From Schlegelella_A sp038241255 (GTDB lineage Bacteria > Pseudomonadota > Gammaproteobacteria > Burkholderiales > Burkholderiaceae_C), in contig JBBRFW010000002.1 in the NCBI GenBank assembly GCA_038241255.1, positions 1 through 64,000 on the forward strand: a stretch of DNA of 64,000 bases, in the 5' to 3' direction. Made by a program: the position numbers and the translations under genes. The notes beneath the pieces were generated by a model. That model was not told the origin of the DNA. It did not search any database and saw only the letters and a list, made by a program, of their open reading frames with translations. Position 1 is the stretch's first letter, and every line of letters starts with the position of its first letter. Below are positions 1 to 7,863 of this stretch, in pieces.

Positions 1-521
1 CGCGAGCCGCACGAGTTGTTGCCGGCCATGCCGCCGATCGTCGCCTGCGCGCTGGTCGAGACGTCGACCGGGAACCAGAGCCCGAGCGGCTTCAGCCGCG
101 CGTTGAGGTGGTCGAGGACGAGGCCGGGCTCGACCGTCGCGATGCGCCGCTCCTCGTCGATCGAGACGACGTTGCGCAGGTGCTTGGTCGTGTCGATGAC
201 GAGCGCCGCGCCCGTCGTTTGCCCGCACTGGCTCGTTCCCGCGCCACGCGGCAGCACCGGCACGGCGAGCTCGCGGGCGATGTCGAGGGCGACGGCGACG
301 TCGCGGTCGCTCTTCGGCACGAGCACGCCGACCGGAATAATCTGGTAAATCGAGGCATCCGTCGCGTAGCGGCCGCGCGACGCGCTGTCGAAAAGGACCT
401 CGCCTTCGGTCTCATCGCGCAGGCGCCGAGCCAGGGCAACGGCGACTTCGTTCGCCGGCAGCCGGGTTCCTTTCGGCCCGTCGGGCGTGGCCGCGAGACG
501 CTCGGGGCGATCGATCAGCAT
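1..521 (-). CDS. FAD-linked oxidase (glycolate/D-lactate/YdiJ type), N-terminal part
   Basis: This is the first 173 residues of a flavoprotein that runs off the left edge. The visible part is the start of a PCMH-type FAD-binding domain: a segment reading VPVLPRGAGTSQCGQTTGA, the usual FAD pyrophosphate loop, lies near residue 95, and the segment MAGNNSCGSR follows at the edge. Family members oxidise 2-hydroxy acids such as glycolate, D-lactate or D-2-hydroxyglutarate to 2-oxo acids. The NNSCG motif resembles the large YdiJ-like proteins that add a C-terminal Fe-S half, but that half is outside the window. The ATG at 521 has GAGG about 11 bases upstream. The gene is divergent from the serine-glyoxylate aminotransferase gene 128 bases away, which fits a shared role in C2-acid (glycolate/glyoxylate) metabolism. 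The exact substrate is not known. Confidence 0.8.
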   Translation of the reverse strand, partial: MLIDRPERLAATPDGPKGTRLPANEVAVALARRLRDETEGEVLFDSASRGRYATDASIYQIIPVGVLVPKSDRDVAVALDIARELAVPVLPRGAGTSQCGQTTGAALVIDTTKHLRNVVSIDEERRIATVEPGLVLDHLNARLKPLGLWFPVDVSTSAQATIGGMAGNNSCGS

Positions 522-649
522 CACGGCTTCATCCTCGCGCCATTCTTGCACCCGCGGGGGGCGCGCGCGATGGGCCGAGCCGGCTGGGACAAACGCCGGG
601 AACAACGCGGGGTGCCGGATGCAAGAATGGCCCGTCACGAGACGCGACC

Positions 650-1891
650 ATGCTCGAACTCGACTTCCATCCCCGCGGCCGCCATTTCCTGCAAATCCCC
701 GGCCCGAGCCCGGTGCCCGATCGCATCCTGCGGGCGATGAGCCTGCCGACGATCGACCACCGCGGCCCGGAGTTCGGCGCGCTCGGCCGCAAGGTCCTGG
801 CCGACGTCCGCAAGGTCTTCAAGACGCGCCACCCCGTCGTCATCTACCCGGCCTCGGGCACCGGTGCCTGGGAAGCGGCGCTCGCCAACACGCTGAGCCC
901 GGGCGATCCGGTGCTCATGGTCGAGACCGGCCACTTCGCCGCCTTGTGGCAAAAGATGGCGACCCGCCTCGGTCTCGCCGCCGAGGTGCTGGCCGCGCCG
1001 GGAAGCGACGCGCTGCTGCCGCAGGCGCCGCACTGGCGCCGCGGCGTCCAGCCGGAGCAGATCGAGGCGCGGCTTCGCAAAGACGCCGGGAAGAAGATCA
1101 AGGCGGTCTGCGTCGTCCACAACGAGACCTCGACCGGCGCGCTCTCCGACATCGTCGCGGTGCGCCGGGCGATCGACGCCGCGGGGCACCCCGCCCTGCT
1201 GCTGGTCGATTCGATCTCCGGGCTGGCCTGCGCCGACCTGCGCCACGACGAGTGGGGCATCGACGTGACCGTCGGCGGCTCGCAGAAGGGCCTGATGCTG
1301 CCGCCCGGCATCGGCTTCAACGCGATCTCGCCGCGCGCGCTCGAGGCGTCGAAAACCGCTACCCTGGCGCGCGCGTTCTGGGCGTGGGACGAGATCGTCG
1401 CCATGAACGCCGACGGCTACTGGCCGACGACGCCGAACACCAATCTGCTCTACGGCCTCAACGAATCGCTCGACATGCTGCTGGGCGAAGGCCTCGACAA
1501 CGTCTTCGCGCGCCATGAGCGCTGGGCCGTGGGCGTGCACGCCGCGGTCGACGCGTGGCAGCTGCCGATCCAGTGCGTCGAGCGGGCGCGGCGCTCGCCC
1601 GTGCTCACCGGCGTGATCATGCCGAGCGGCATCGACGCCGACGCAGTGCGCCGCCTCATCTACGAGCGCTTCGACCTCTCGCTCGGCACCGGCCTGGGCA
1701 AGGTGAAAGGCCGCATGTTCCGCATCGGCCACCTCGGCGACAGCAACGACCTGACTTTGCTCGGCGCGCTCGCCGGCTGCGAGATGGGCCTGAAGCTTGC
1801 CGGTGTGCGGCTTGCCGCGAGCGGCGTGCAGGCGGCGATGGATCATTTCGCGAGCCACCCGGCCGCCACCCCATCGGCGCGCGCCACATGA
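650..1891 (+). CDS. Class V PLP aminotransferase, serine-glyoxylate type
   Basis: This 413-residue protein belongs to the fold-type I, class V aminotransferases (serine-glyoxylate / alanine-glyoxylate group), which use PLP to pass an amino group from serine or alanine to glyoxylate. The N-terminal segment LQIPGPSPVPDRILRAM and the YPASGTGAWEAAL loop are typical. The PLP lysine is expected in VGGSQKGLMLPPG near residue 208, with the PLP aspartate in LLLVDSISGL just before it. Length is normal for the family. The sensor kinase gene starts 10 bases downstream, so the two are probably co-transcribed. The divergent FAD oxidase could supply glyoxylate. Substrate preference between serine, alanine and other donors cannot be told from sequence alone. 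Confidence 0.85.
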   Translation: MLELDFHPRGRHFLQIPGPSPVPDRILRAMSLPTIDHRGPEFGALGRKVLADVRKVFKTRHPVVIYPASGTGAWEAALANTLSPGDPVLMVETGHFAALWQKMATRLGLAAEVLAAPGSDALLPQAPHWRRGVQPEQIEARLRKDAGKKIKAVCVVHNETSTGALSDIVAVRRAIDAAGHPALLLVDSISGLACADLRHDEWGIDVTVGGSQKGLMLPPGIGFNAISPRALEASKTATLARAFWAWDEIVAMNADGYWPTTPNTNLLYGLNESLDMLLGEGLDNVFARHERWAVGVHAAVDAWQLPIQCVERARRSPVLTGVIMPSGIDADAVRRLIYERFDLSLGTGLGKVKGRMFRIGHLGDSNDLTLLGALAGCEMGLKLAGVRLAASGVQAAMDHFASHPAATPSARAT

Positions 1892-1901
1892 GCCGTTTTG
1901 C

Positions 1902-2975
1902 ATGAGCCTGCCCCACTTCATCCACGACAAACTCGACGAGATCCTCTCCGAATGGGAGGTCGACTGCGGGGCGACCTCGGCGCCCGAGCCGGCGGCGCGG
2001 CGCGTCCACTTCGGCAAGGTGCTGCACGCCGTCGCCGAGGAGATGAAGCGGATGCCGCCCGCGCCGGCGCAGACCTCGGCCGTGCCGGCGGGAGCGGCGG
2101 CGCCCGTACCCGCGCCCCATTCCGACGCGAGCCAGCTGGTCGGCGACTTCGCGACCCTGCGCGCCTCTGTGGTTCGCCAGTGGCGGCGCGCCCATCCGTC
2201 CCCGAGCGCATCGGACCTCGACGACCTGGTCCGATTCAATGAGGCGATGGATCGCAGCCTCGCCGAGCTGAGCGCGACGTTCTCGCCCTCGGCCGACGCG
2301 CCGCCACAGGCGCTCTTCCTCGGCGTGCTCAACCACGAGCTGCGCACGTCGGTCGCGTCGATCCTGATGTCGGCGCAAGTACTCACTCATCGCACCGCGC
2401 TGGGGTCGCCGGAAGCGAAGGCCGCTCAGCGCATCCTGCGCAGCTGCCAGCAGCTGCGCCAGACGCTCGACGCGCTCTCCGACTTCACCAAGGTCCGGCT
2501 GGGCGAGCACCTCGACATCGATCGTCAGCGCGACGACATCGGCGTCCTCTGCCGGCAGGCGCTCGACGCCTATGAGCGCGTCGACCCGGAACGCAGGATC
2601 CGGCTCGCTTCCGACGGCGACCTCGGCGGCGACTGGGACACCGCGCGGATTCGCGAGGCGATCGGGGCCCTGATCGGCCACGCCGCGCGCTTCGCCCCGC
2701 GCGAATCGGTGGTGACGATGGTGGTCGAGGGTCATGCCGCCGACGAGGTGACCGTCACCGTCCACGGCGACGGCACGCCGATCGACTTCGAGACGCTGCA
2801 GACGATCTTCGACCCGCTCGTCCGTGTCGAGTCCGAGAACGCGACCTATGCGGGCCTGGGCCTGGGCCTGTTCATCGTCCGCAAGGTCGTCGACGCGCAC
2901 GGCGGCCACGTCGCCGTCGAGGCTGCGCCCGGGAGAGGAACGACCTTCACCGTCGTCCTGCCGCGCCGATCCTAG
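1902..2975 (+). CDS. Sensor histidine kinase with degenerate ATP-binding motifs
   Basis: The protein has 357 residues, counting from the ATG at 1902. It has no membrane segment, so it should be cytoplasmic. The N-terminus (LPHFIHDKLDEILSEW) resembles the RsbRD-type N-terminal region seen in soluble Burkholderiales kinases. The HisKA box FLGVLNHELRTS near residue 137 carries the phospho-acceptor histidine. The ATPase domain ends with a good G2 box, YAGLGLGLFIVRKVV. The N box reads LIGHAARFAP, with His where the Mg-binding Asn is expected, and the G1 box reads VHGDGTPID instead of DxGxGI. Activity may therefore be altered. It lies 10 bases after the aminotransferase gene. No response regulator gene is adjacent. 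The stop codon overlaps the edge of an inverted repeat. Confidence 0.8.
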   Translation: MSLPHFIHDKLDEILSEWEVDCGATSAPEPAARRVHFGKVLHAVAEEMKRMPPAPAQTSAVPAGAAAPVPAPHSDASQLVGDFATLRASVVRQWRRAHPSPSASDLDDLVRFNEAMDRSLAELSATFSPSADAPPQALFLGVLNHELRTSVASILMSAQVLTHRTALGSPEAKAAQRILRSCQQLRQTLDALSDFTKVRLGEHLDIDRQRDDIGVLCRQALDAYERVDPERRIRLASDGDLGGDWDTARIREAIGALIGHAARFAPRESVVTMVVEGHAADEVTVTVHGDGTPIDFETLQTIFDPLVRVESENATYAGLGLGLFIVRKVVDAHGGHVAVEAAPGRGTTFTVVLPRRS

Positions 2976-3139
2976 GGCCTGTTAACGCTAGGGAGGCTCG
3001 CGCAGGAGCGCTGGGCGCCGCCGGCAAGGGCGCGCGTGAGGCCGTGTGCCTCGGGCATACAACGAGCGCGCAACGCCGCCTGGCACCACGCAGCGCTCCT
3101 TCCCTTCGGCTGATCTCTCCCTTAAGCGTTAAAGGCCCT
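2974..3139. repeat. Long imperfect inverted repeat, MITE/REP-like element
   Basis: The whole gap between two converging genes is one inverted repeat. The terminal arms are 2974-2995 and 3117-3139; they match with a few mismatches and gaps and both begin AGGGCCT when read inwards. Inner arms at 3004-3013 and 3091-3100 are perfectly complementary (AGGAGCGCTG and CAGCGCTCCT). The central part also shows weaker self-complementarity. The left arm contains the TAG stop codon of the sensor kinase. No clear target-site duplication is visible. It may act as a bidirectional terminator or be a small non-autonomous mobile element. Confidence 0.7.
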
Positions 3140-3153
3140 TGGGCGCGCCGACC

Positions 3154-4437
3154 TCAACGGTAGAAAACGTCGACGAGGCCGAGGCCGACGACCGGCACGT
3201 AAGTCACCAGCAGCAGCACCGCGGTCAGCACGGCGATGTACCAGATGTTGACCTTGGTGACCTCCCAGACGCTGGCCCTGGCGATCGAGCTGGCGACCAT
3301 CAGCACGCTTGCGACCGGTGGCGTCTGCTGGCCGATGCCGAGGTTGATCGTGACGATGAGCCCGAAGTGCACCGGGTCGATGCCGACGGCGCGCACCAGC
3401 GGCATGACGACCGGGATGACGAGGATGATCGCCGCCGCCGAGTGAAGGAACATGCCGAGGAAGAGGAACAGCACGTTGAGCAGCGCCAGCACGACCCACT
3501 TGTTCGAGGTATGGGCGGCGACCATCCCGGCGAGCTGCTGCGGGGCCTGGATTTCGCTGAGATAGGTGCCGAGCAGCGCGCTCGCCGCAACCAGCAGCAT
3601 CACGATCGCCGTCTGCACGCCGCCGTCGATGATCGCGATGCGCAGATGGCGCAGGTCGAGCTCGCGGTAGATGAAAAGGCCGATCGCGAGCGCCGCGATC
3701 ACTGCCAGCGCCGCGCCTTCGGTGGCAGTGACGACGCCGCCGAAGATGCCGCCGAGGATGATGATCGGCAGCAGGAAGGCCCAGAGCGCGTTCCTGAACG
3801 TCGTGCCGACGGCAGCGAGCGAGAACGCCGCTTCGCGCGGCAGCTTGTAGCGGCGGGCGAGGAAATACGCGACGCCCATCAGCCCAGCCGCGCCGATGAG
3901 CCCCGGGACGATGCCGGCGACGAACATCTGCACCACCGAGGTCCCCGCCATCACCGCGTACAGGATCATCGGGATGGACGGCGGGATGATGACGGCGAGC
4001 GTCGCCGCTGAGGACATCGTCGCGGCGGCGTAGTCCTTCGGATAGCCCTTGCTCACCATTCCCGGGATGAGGATCGAGCCGAGCGCGGCGACGTCGGCGA
4101 CCGCCGAGCCCGAGATCTCGGCGAAGAACAGCGACGCGCCGATCGACACCTGCGCCAGCCCGCCGCGGATCCAGCCGAACAGCGCCGAGGCGAACGCGAT
4201 CAGGCGGCGCGAGATGCCTGACGCATTCATGATCGCGCCGGCCAGGATGAAGAGCGGGATGGCGAGGAGCGGAAAGTTGGTCGCGCCGTTGTAGGTGACG
4301 ACGGCGACGTTGGGCAGCGTGTCTAGGCCGTGGCTCGCCACCATCGCGATCACCGCGACGATGCCGAGCGAGACCGCGATCGGCACGTTGAGCAGCACGA
4401 GCGCGAGCACGGCGGCGAAAAGCAGGAGCATCGTCAT
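3154..4437 (-). CDS. dctM: TRAP transporter large permease (DctM family)
   Basis: This 427-residue, very hydrophobic protein has about a dozen membrane segments and is the large, ion-coupled membrane subunit of a TRAP transporter. Typical DctM segments are visible: PLFILAGAIMNASGISRRL near residue 60 and AEISGSAVADVAALGSILIPGM near residue 105. The dctQ gene ends 44 bases upstream and dctP lies before that, giving the order dctP-dctQ-dctM on the minus strand. TRAP systems take up organic acids such as C4-dicarboxylates, lactate or 2-oxo acids with a sodium gradient; the substrate here is not determined. The gene ends against the inverted repeat at 2974-3139. Confidence 0.93.
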   Translation of the reverse strand: MTMLLLFAAVLALVLLNVPIAVSLGIVAVIAMVASHGLDTLPNVAVVTYNGATNFPLLAIPLFILAGAIMNASGISRRLIAFASALFGWIRGGLAQVSIGASLFFAEISGSAVADVAALGSILIPGMVSKGYPKDYAAATMSSAATLAVIIPPSIPMILYAVMAGTSVVQMFVAGIVPGLIGAAGLMGVAYFLARRYKLPREAAFSLAAVGTTFRNALWAFLLPIIILGGIFGGVVTATEGAALAVIAALAIGLFIYRELDLRHLRIAIIDGGVQTAIVMLLVAASALLGTYLSEIQAPQQLAGMVAAHTSNKWVVLALLNVLFLFLGMFLHSAAAIILVIPVVMPLVRAVGIDPVHFGLIVTINLGIGQQTPPVASVLMVASSIARASVWEVTKVNIWYIAVLTAVLLLVTYVPVVGLGLVDVFYR

Positions 4438-4481
4438 GTCGTCCTCTCGGTCAGAGGCTCGGCGCGGGTCGCGGCGTCATG

Positions 4482-5027
4482 TCAATGCAGGCCGTCGGAG
4501 AGGTTCGACTGCGCCGCCGTCGGCGCCGAGCCCGTGGGCCGGAGCAGGACGACGAGCTGCAGGAATTCGGCGACGAGGATCAGCACGCACGAGATCGGGA
4601 TCACCGACTGCACGAAGCCCATCGAGATCGCCGGCACGCTGACCAGCGTCTCGCCGGCGATGAGCGGCAGGATCGACGCGCCGACCCAGCCGAGCAGCGC
4701 AAAGAAGGCGATCACGAGCACCTGGGCGACGATGTTGAGCGCTCGCTTGACTCGCGGCGACGCCTGGTCGACGACCTCCGGGCAGCTGATGTGGGCGCGC
4801 CGCACCGAAGCCAGCGCCGAGCCGTAGAAGGTGAGCCAGGCCAGCATCACCGAGGCGACCTCGTCGTACCAGGCGAGCGACTGACCGAGGGCACGGAAGA
4901 CGACGCCGAGCGTCACCTCGACCGCGAGGCTGACGACCAGGAGGATGACGACGATCTCGAGGACGCTGCCGTAGCCGTCGCGAAAGCGTTCGAGCGCGCC
5001 GCTCGGCGGCGCGAGATCGGTCTGCAT
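4482..5027 (-). CDS. dctQ: TRAP transporter small permease (DctQ family)
   Basis: The product has 181 residues and four membrane segments, as expected for DctQ, the small inner-membrane subunit that binds the large permease. The segment SLAWYDEVASVMLAWLTFYG matches the family signature around the second helix, and RRAHISCPEV follows it. I chose the ATG at 5027 (MQTDLAPPS) because the longer open frame upstream runs into the end of dctP. The gap to dctP is 17 bases and to dctM 44 bases, so the three genes form one transcription unit. Confidence 0.9.
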   Translation of the reverse strand: MQTDLAPPSGALERFRDGYGSVLEIVVILLVVSLAVEVTLGVVFRALGQSLAWYDEVASVMLAWLTFYGSALASVRRAHISCPEVVDQASPRVKRALNIVAQVLVIAFFALLGWVGASILPLIAGETLVSVPAISMGFVQSVIPISCVLILVAEFLQLVVLLRPTGSAPTAAQSNLSDGLH

Positions 5028-5044
5028 GGGAACCTCGGTCGCGC

Positions 5045-6070
5045 CTACTTGCGCAGCGCCGCCGCCTGGTCGAGAAGCGCCTTGGCGCCCGCAACCTCGG
5101 TGGAGAACTCGTCGTAGATCGGCTTGCTGGCCGCGAAGAAGGCGTCCTTGTCGACCTCGTTCACCTGCATGCCGGCCTGCTTCAGCTTGGCGAGCAGGTC
5201 GGTCTCCTCGCGCGCGGCGGTCTCGTAGACGAAAGCCTGCGTCTCCTTGGCGATGTCCTCGAGAATCTTGCGAGCGTCGGCGGGCACCGCTGCCCACTTG
5301 CGCGTGCCGACGATCAGGTACGACGGCGTGTAGACATGGCCCGAGAGCGAGAGGTACTTCTGCACTTCCTGGAGCTTGGCCGAATAGATCTGCGTCAGCG
5401 GGTTCTCCTGGCCGTCCATGACGCCGGTCTGCAGCGCCGTGAACAGCTCCGAGAATTTCATCGGGCTCGGATTAGCGCCGTAGGCCTGGAACATCTTCAC
5501 CCGCCACTTCCCCTCGGGAACGCGCAGCTTGATGCCCTTCAGGTCGTCGGGGCTCTTGATGGCCCGCCTGCTGTTAGTGATCTGCCGATAGCCGTTCTCC
5601 CAGACCGCGATGACTTTCAGGCCCCTCTTCTCGGCTTCAGGCGCGAGCTTGGGCCAGAACACGGCCTGCTCGATCCGCTTCATGTGCTCGCGGTCCTTCA
5701 CCAGATACGGCATCTCGAACATGCCGAAAAGGTCGACCTCCGAGCTCATCACGGTCGAAGGCAGCACCATGTCGAGCGAGCCGAGCTTGACCTTCTGCAG
5801 CATCTCCTTGTCGCCGCCGAGCTGGCTCGACCCGAAGACGACGACCTTGACCTTGCCCGCAAGGCGGGCATTGACTCGCCGGGCGTATTCCTCGGTGCTC
5901 TTGGCGAGCAGCGAGCCCGGCTCGCCGACGTGGCCGAGCTTGATCTCGGTCTGCGCCCGGGCGGCGCCGGCGCAGACGAGCATCGAAGCGGCGATCGCGA
6001 CGCCGAACAGGCCGCGCCGGCGTGTCGACGCGTCCCCGGATCGGAAGGAAGTGCTGAGGAAAAAAGTCAT
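5045..6070 (-). CDS. dctP: TRAP transporter substrate-binding protein (DctP family)
   Basis: The protein has 341 residues. It has an N-terminal signal peptide (residues 1 to about 40, ending near AGAARAQTEIKLGHVG) and is expected to be periplasmic. The mature part is a DctP-type solute receptor: the segments KSPDDLKGIKLRVPEG and FSELFTALQTGVMDGQENPL contain the arginine and surrounding residues that usually bind the substrate carboxylate. It delivers the substrate to DctQM encoded just downstream. The start at 6070 is preferred to the in-frame ATG at 6103 because AGGA lies about 10 bases before it and it gives a normal signal peptide. The metal permease gene ends 57 bases upstream on the same strand. 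Confidence 0.92.
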   Translation of the reverse strand: MTFFLSTSFRSGDASTRRRGLFGVAIAASMLVCAGAARAQTEIKLGHVGEPGSLLAKSTEEYARRVNARLAGKVKVVVFGSSQLGGDKEMLQKVKLGSLDMVLPSTVMSSEVDLFGMFEMPYLVKDREHMKRIEQAVFWPKLAPEAEKRGLKVIAVWENGYRQITNSRRAIKSPDDLKGIKLRVPEGKWRVKMFQAYGANPSPMKFSELFTALQTGVMDGQENPLTQIYSAKLQEVQKYLSLSGHVYTPSYLIVGTRKWAAVPADARKILEDIAKETQAFVYETAAREETDLLAKLKQAGMQVNEVDKDAFFAASKPIYDEFSTEVAGAKALLDQAAALRK

Positions 6071-6127
6071 GCCGTGACGTCCTGTGCTGCGCGATCGAGC
6101 CACGGCGCGAAGATGCGCTAGGGGCGG

Positions 6128-6952
6128 TCATTCTCGCTGTCGCACCCCCGCACTCGATAGGCGTTTTTCCCGAGCGTCTGTCGTTGTTGCATCGACGACC
6201 CACCGCCCGCTTGCCGCGTAGGCGACCACCGCCAGCGCGGCCAGGCACCAGACGATGAGCGCGCCCGAGGGCAGGTCGAGCGCCGACGACAACACGAGAC
6301 CCGCGGCGTAGCCGAGCACGCCGATCGCGTAGGCGACGAGCAGGCGCGCCCGTGGCGCGAGCCGGCGCGAGCCGAGCGCGGGAACGATGAGTGTCGCGAA
6401 GACGAGGTAGACGCCGATCAGCTGCACCGACGCCGTCACGGCGATCGCGAAGACGAGGTAGAAAACCAGCTGCGAGAGCCGCTCGCGCAGGCCCCACAGC
6501 ACCGCCAGCGTCAGCACGCTGACGACGAGCGGAACGGCGAGCTGGCGATAGCCGACCCATAGGATCTGGCCGGCGAGCAGGTCACGCAGGTACTCGCCTC
6601 CGTGCGGGTTCTTGGCCAGCAGCAGGATGCCGCCGGTGGCGGCGAGGACGAACACGACGCCGATCTGCGCCTCCTGCACCTCAGGCCACTTGCGCTCTGT
6701 CCAGTTCAGCAGCAGCGAGCCGGCGAGCGCGGCGAGCGCCGCCGCGGCCTGCACCTGCCAGCCGCCGGACTCGATCTCCATGAGGCCGGCGAGGATGACG
6801 CCGAGGCCGGCGATCTGCGCAATCGCCAGGTCGATGAAGACGATGCCCTTCTTCAGCACGCGGATGCCGAGCGGCACGTGCGTCGCAAGCACCAGCAGCC
6901 CGGCGAGAAAAGCCGGCAGCAGGATCGACGCGTCGACCGCCGACCAGCTCAT
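6128..6952 (-). CDS. Metal ABC transporter permease (ZnuB/MntB family)
   Basis: This 274-residue membrane protein has about eight helices and belongs to the ABC-3 permease family that moves Zn2+ or Mn2+ across the inner membrane. The segments KKGIVFIDLAIAQIAGLGV and YLVFATLIVPAL are family-typical. Its ATG at 6952 overlaps the stop codon of the binding-protein gene (ATGA), showing translational coupling. No gene for the ATPase subunit (ZnuC) occurs in the operon or elsewhere in the window, so it must be supplied from another locus or the system is incomplete. Zn2+ is a more likely substrate than Mn2+, but this is an inference from the neighbours. Confidence 0.88.
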   Translation of the reverse strand: MSWSAVDASILLPAFLAGLLVLATHVPLGIRVLKKGIVFIDLAIAQIAGLGVILAGLMEIESGGWQVQAAAALAALAGSLLLNWTERKWPEVQEAQIGVVFVLAATGGILLLAKNPHGGEYLRDLLAGQILWVGYRQLAVPLVVSVLTLAVLWGLRERLSQLVFYLVFAIAVTASVQLIGVYLVFATLIVPALGSRRLAPRARLLVAYAIGVLGYAAGLVLSSALDLPSGALIVWCLAALAVVAYAASGRWVVDATTTDAREKRLSSAGVRQRE

Positions 6953-7854
6953 TTGGCCGCCCCGAGCAGCAGCTCGATCGTGCTGTCGAAAAGCCCGAAC
7001 AGATCGCTCGCCTTGTCGTTGCCGCCGACCGTGAAGGGCAGGACGACCGCCGGGATGTGGGCGTGCTCGGCGAGCCATTGCGATGCGCGCGGGTCCTCGT
7101 AGGCGCCGCGCACGACCAGCTTGGCCGGCTGCTGCGCCAGCCGCGCGTTGAGCGTGCTCAGCGTGCCGCCGCCCGGCTCGACCCCGGGCTTGGGCTGCAA
7201 GGTCGCGACCTCGCGAATGCCGAGCCAGCTCCAGAGATAGGTCATGTTCTTGTGGTGGGCGACCACGGGGACGCCGCGGAGCGCCTGCGCCTGCTGCTCC
7301 CACTTGCGGATCGCCTCGCTCCAGCGCGCCGAGAACGCGGCGAGGCGCTGCTGATACGTCGCCGCATTCGCCGCGTCAACCTCCGCGAGCCGGGCCGCGA
7401 GCGCGATAGCGACGCGGGCGACGTTGCGCGGGTCGAGGTGGATGTGCGGATTGCCGGCGGCGTGCACGTCGCCCTCGCTGCGATCGACTCGCGTCGGCAC
7501 CTCGAGCGGCGTGACGAAGCGACCGGCCTCGAAGTTGGCGGGCGCGCCCGTCACGATGCGAGCATTGCCCGACTGCTGGATCAGAACCGGCAACCAGCCG
7601 ACCTCGAGCTCCATGCCCGTGCAGACGAGCAGGTCGGCGTTCCTCATGCGCGCGATCAGACTCGGCCGCGCCTCGATGTGATGCGGGTCCTGCAGCGCGG
7701 TCGTGGTCGAGGAGACGCTGACCTTGTCGCCGCCGAGCTCCTTGACCAGCGAGGCCCATTCAGGCTCGCAGGCGACGACGTTGATGGCGGCGTGCGCGGG
7801 CAGCGCGGCGAGCGTCGCGAGCGCGAGCAGCAGGCGCTTGAGAAAGCGTGTCAT
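6949..7854 (-). CDS. Metal ABC transporter substrate-binding protein (ZnuA/TroA family)
   Basis: This 301-residue periplasmic protein has a signal peptide (MTRFLKRLLLALATLAALPAHA). Metal ligands typical of cluster A-I receptors are visible: a His pair in LQDPHHIEARPS near residue 57, the GNPHIHLDPRN segment near residue 135, and VVAHHKNMTYLWSWL near residue 199. The long His-rich loop found in many ZnuA proteins is absent. It should capture Zn2+ or Mn2+ and deliver it to the permease encoded next. The gene follows the outer-membrane protein gene by 9 bases. Confidence 0.9.
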   Translation of the reverse strand: MTRFLKRLLLALATLAALPAHAAINVVACEPEWASLVKELGGDKVSVSSTTTALQDPHHIEARPSLIARMRNADLLVCTGMELEVGWLPVLIQQSGNARIVTGAPANFEAGRFVTPLEVPTRVDRSEGDVHAAGNPHIHLDPRNVARVAIALAARLAEVDAANAATYQQRLAAFSARWSEAIRKWEQQAQALRGVPVVAHHKNMTYLWSWLGIREVATLQPKPGVEPGGGTLSTLNARLAQQPAKLVVRGAYEDPRASQWLAEHAHIPAVVLPFTVGGNDKASDLFGLFDSTIELLLGAAK

Positions 7855-7863
7855 GGCGTGCTC

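Noticed and set aside
635..2386. 583-residue minus-strand frame
   Set aside because: Opposite the aminotransferase and sensor kinase genes, which have clear motifs.
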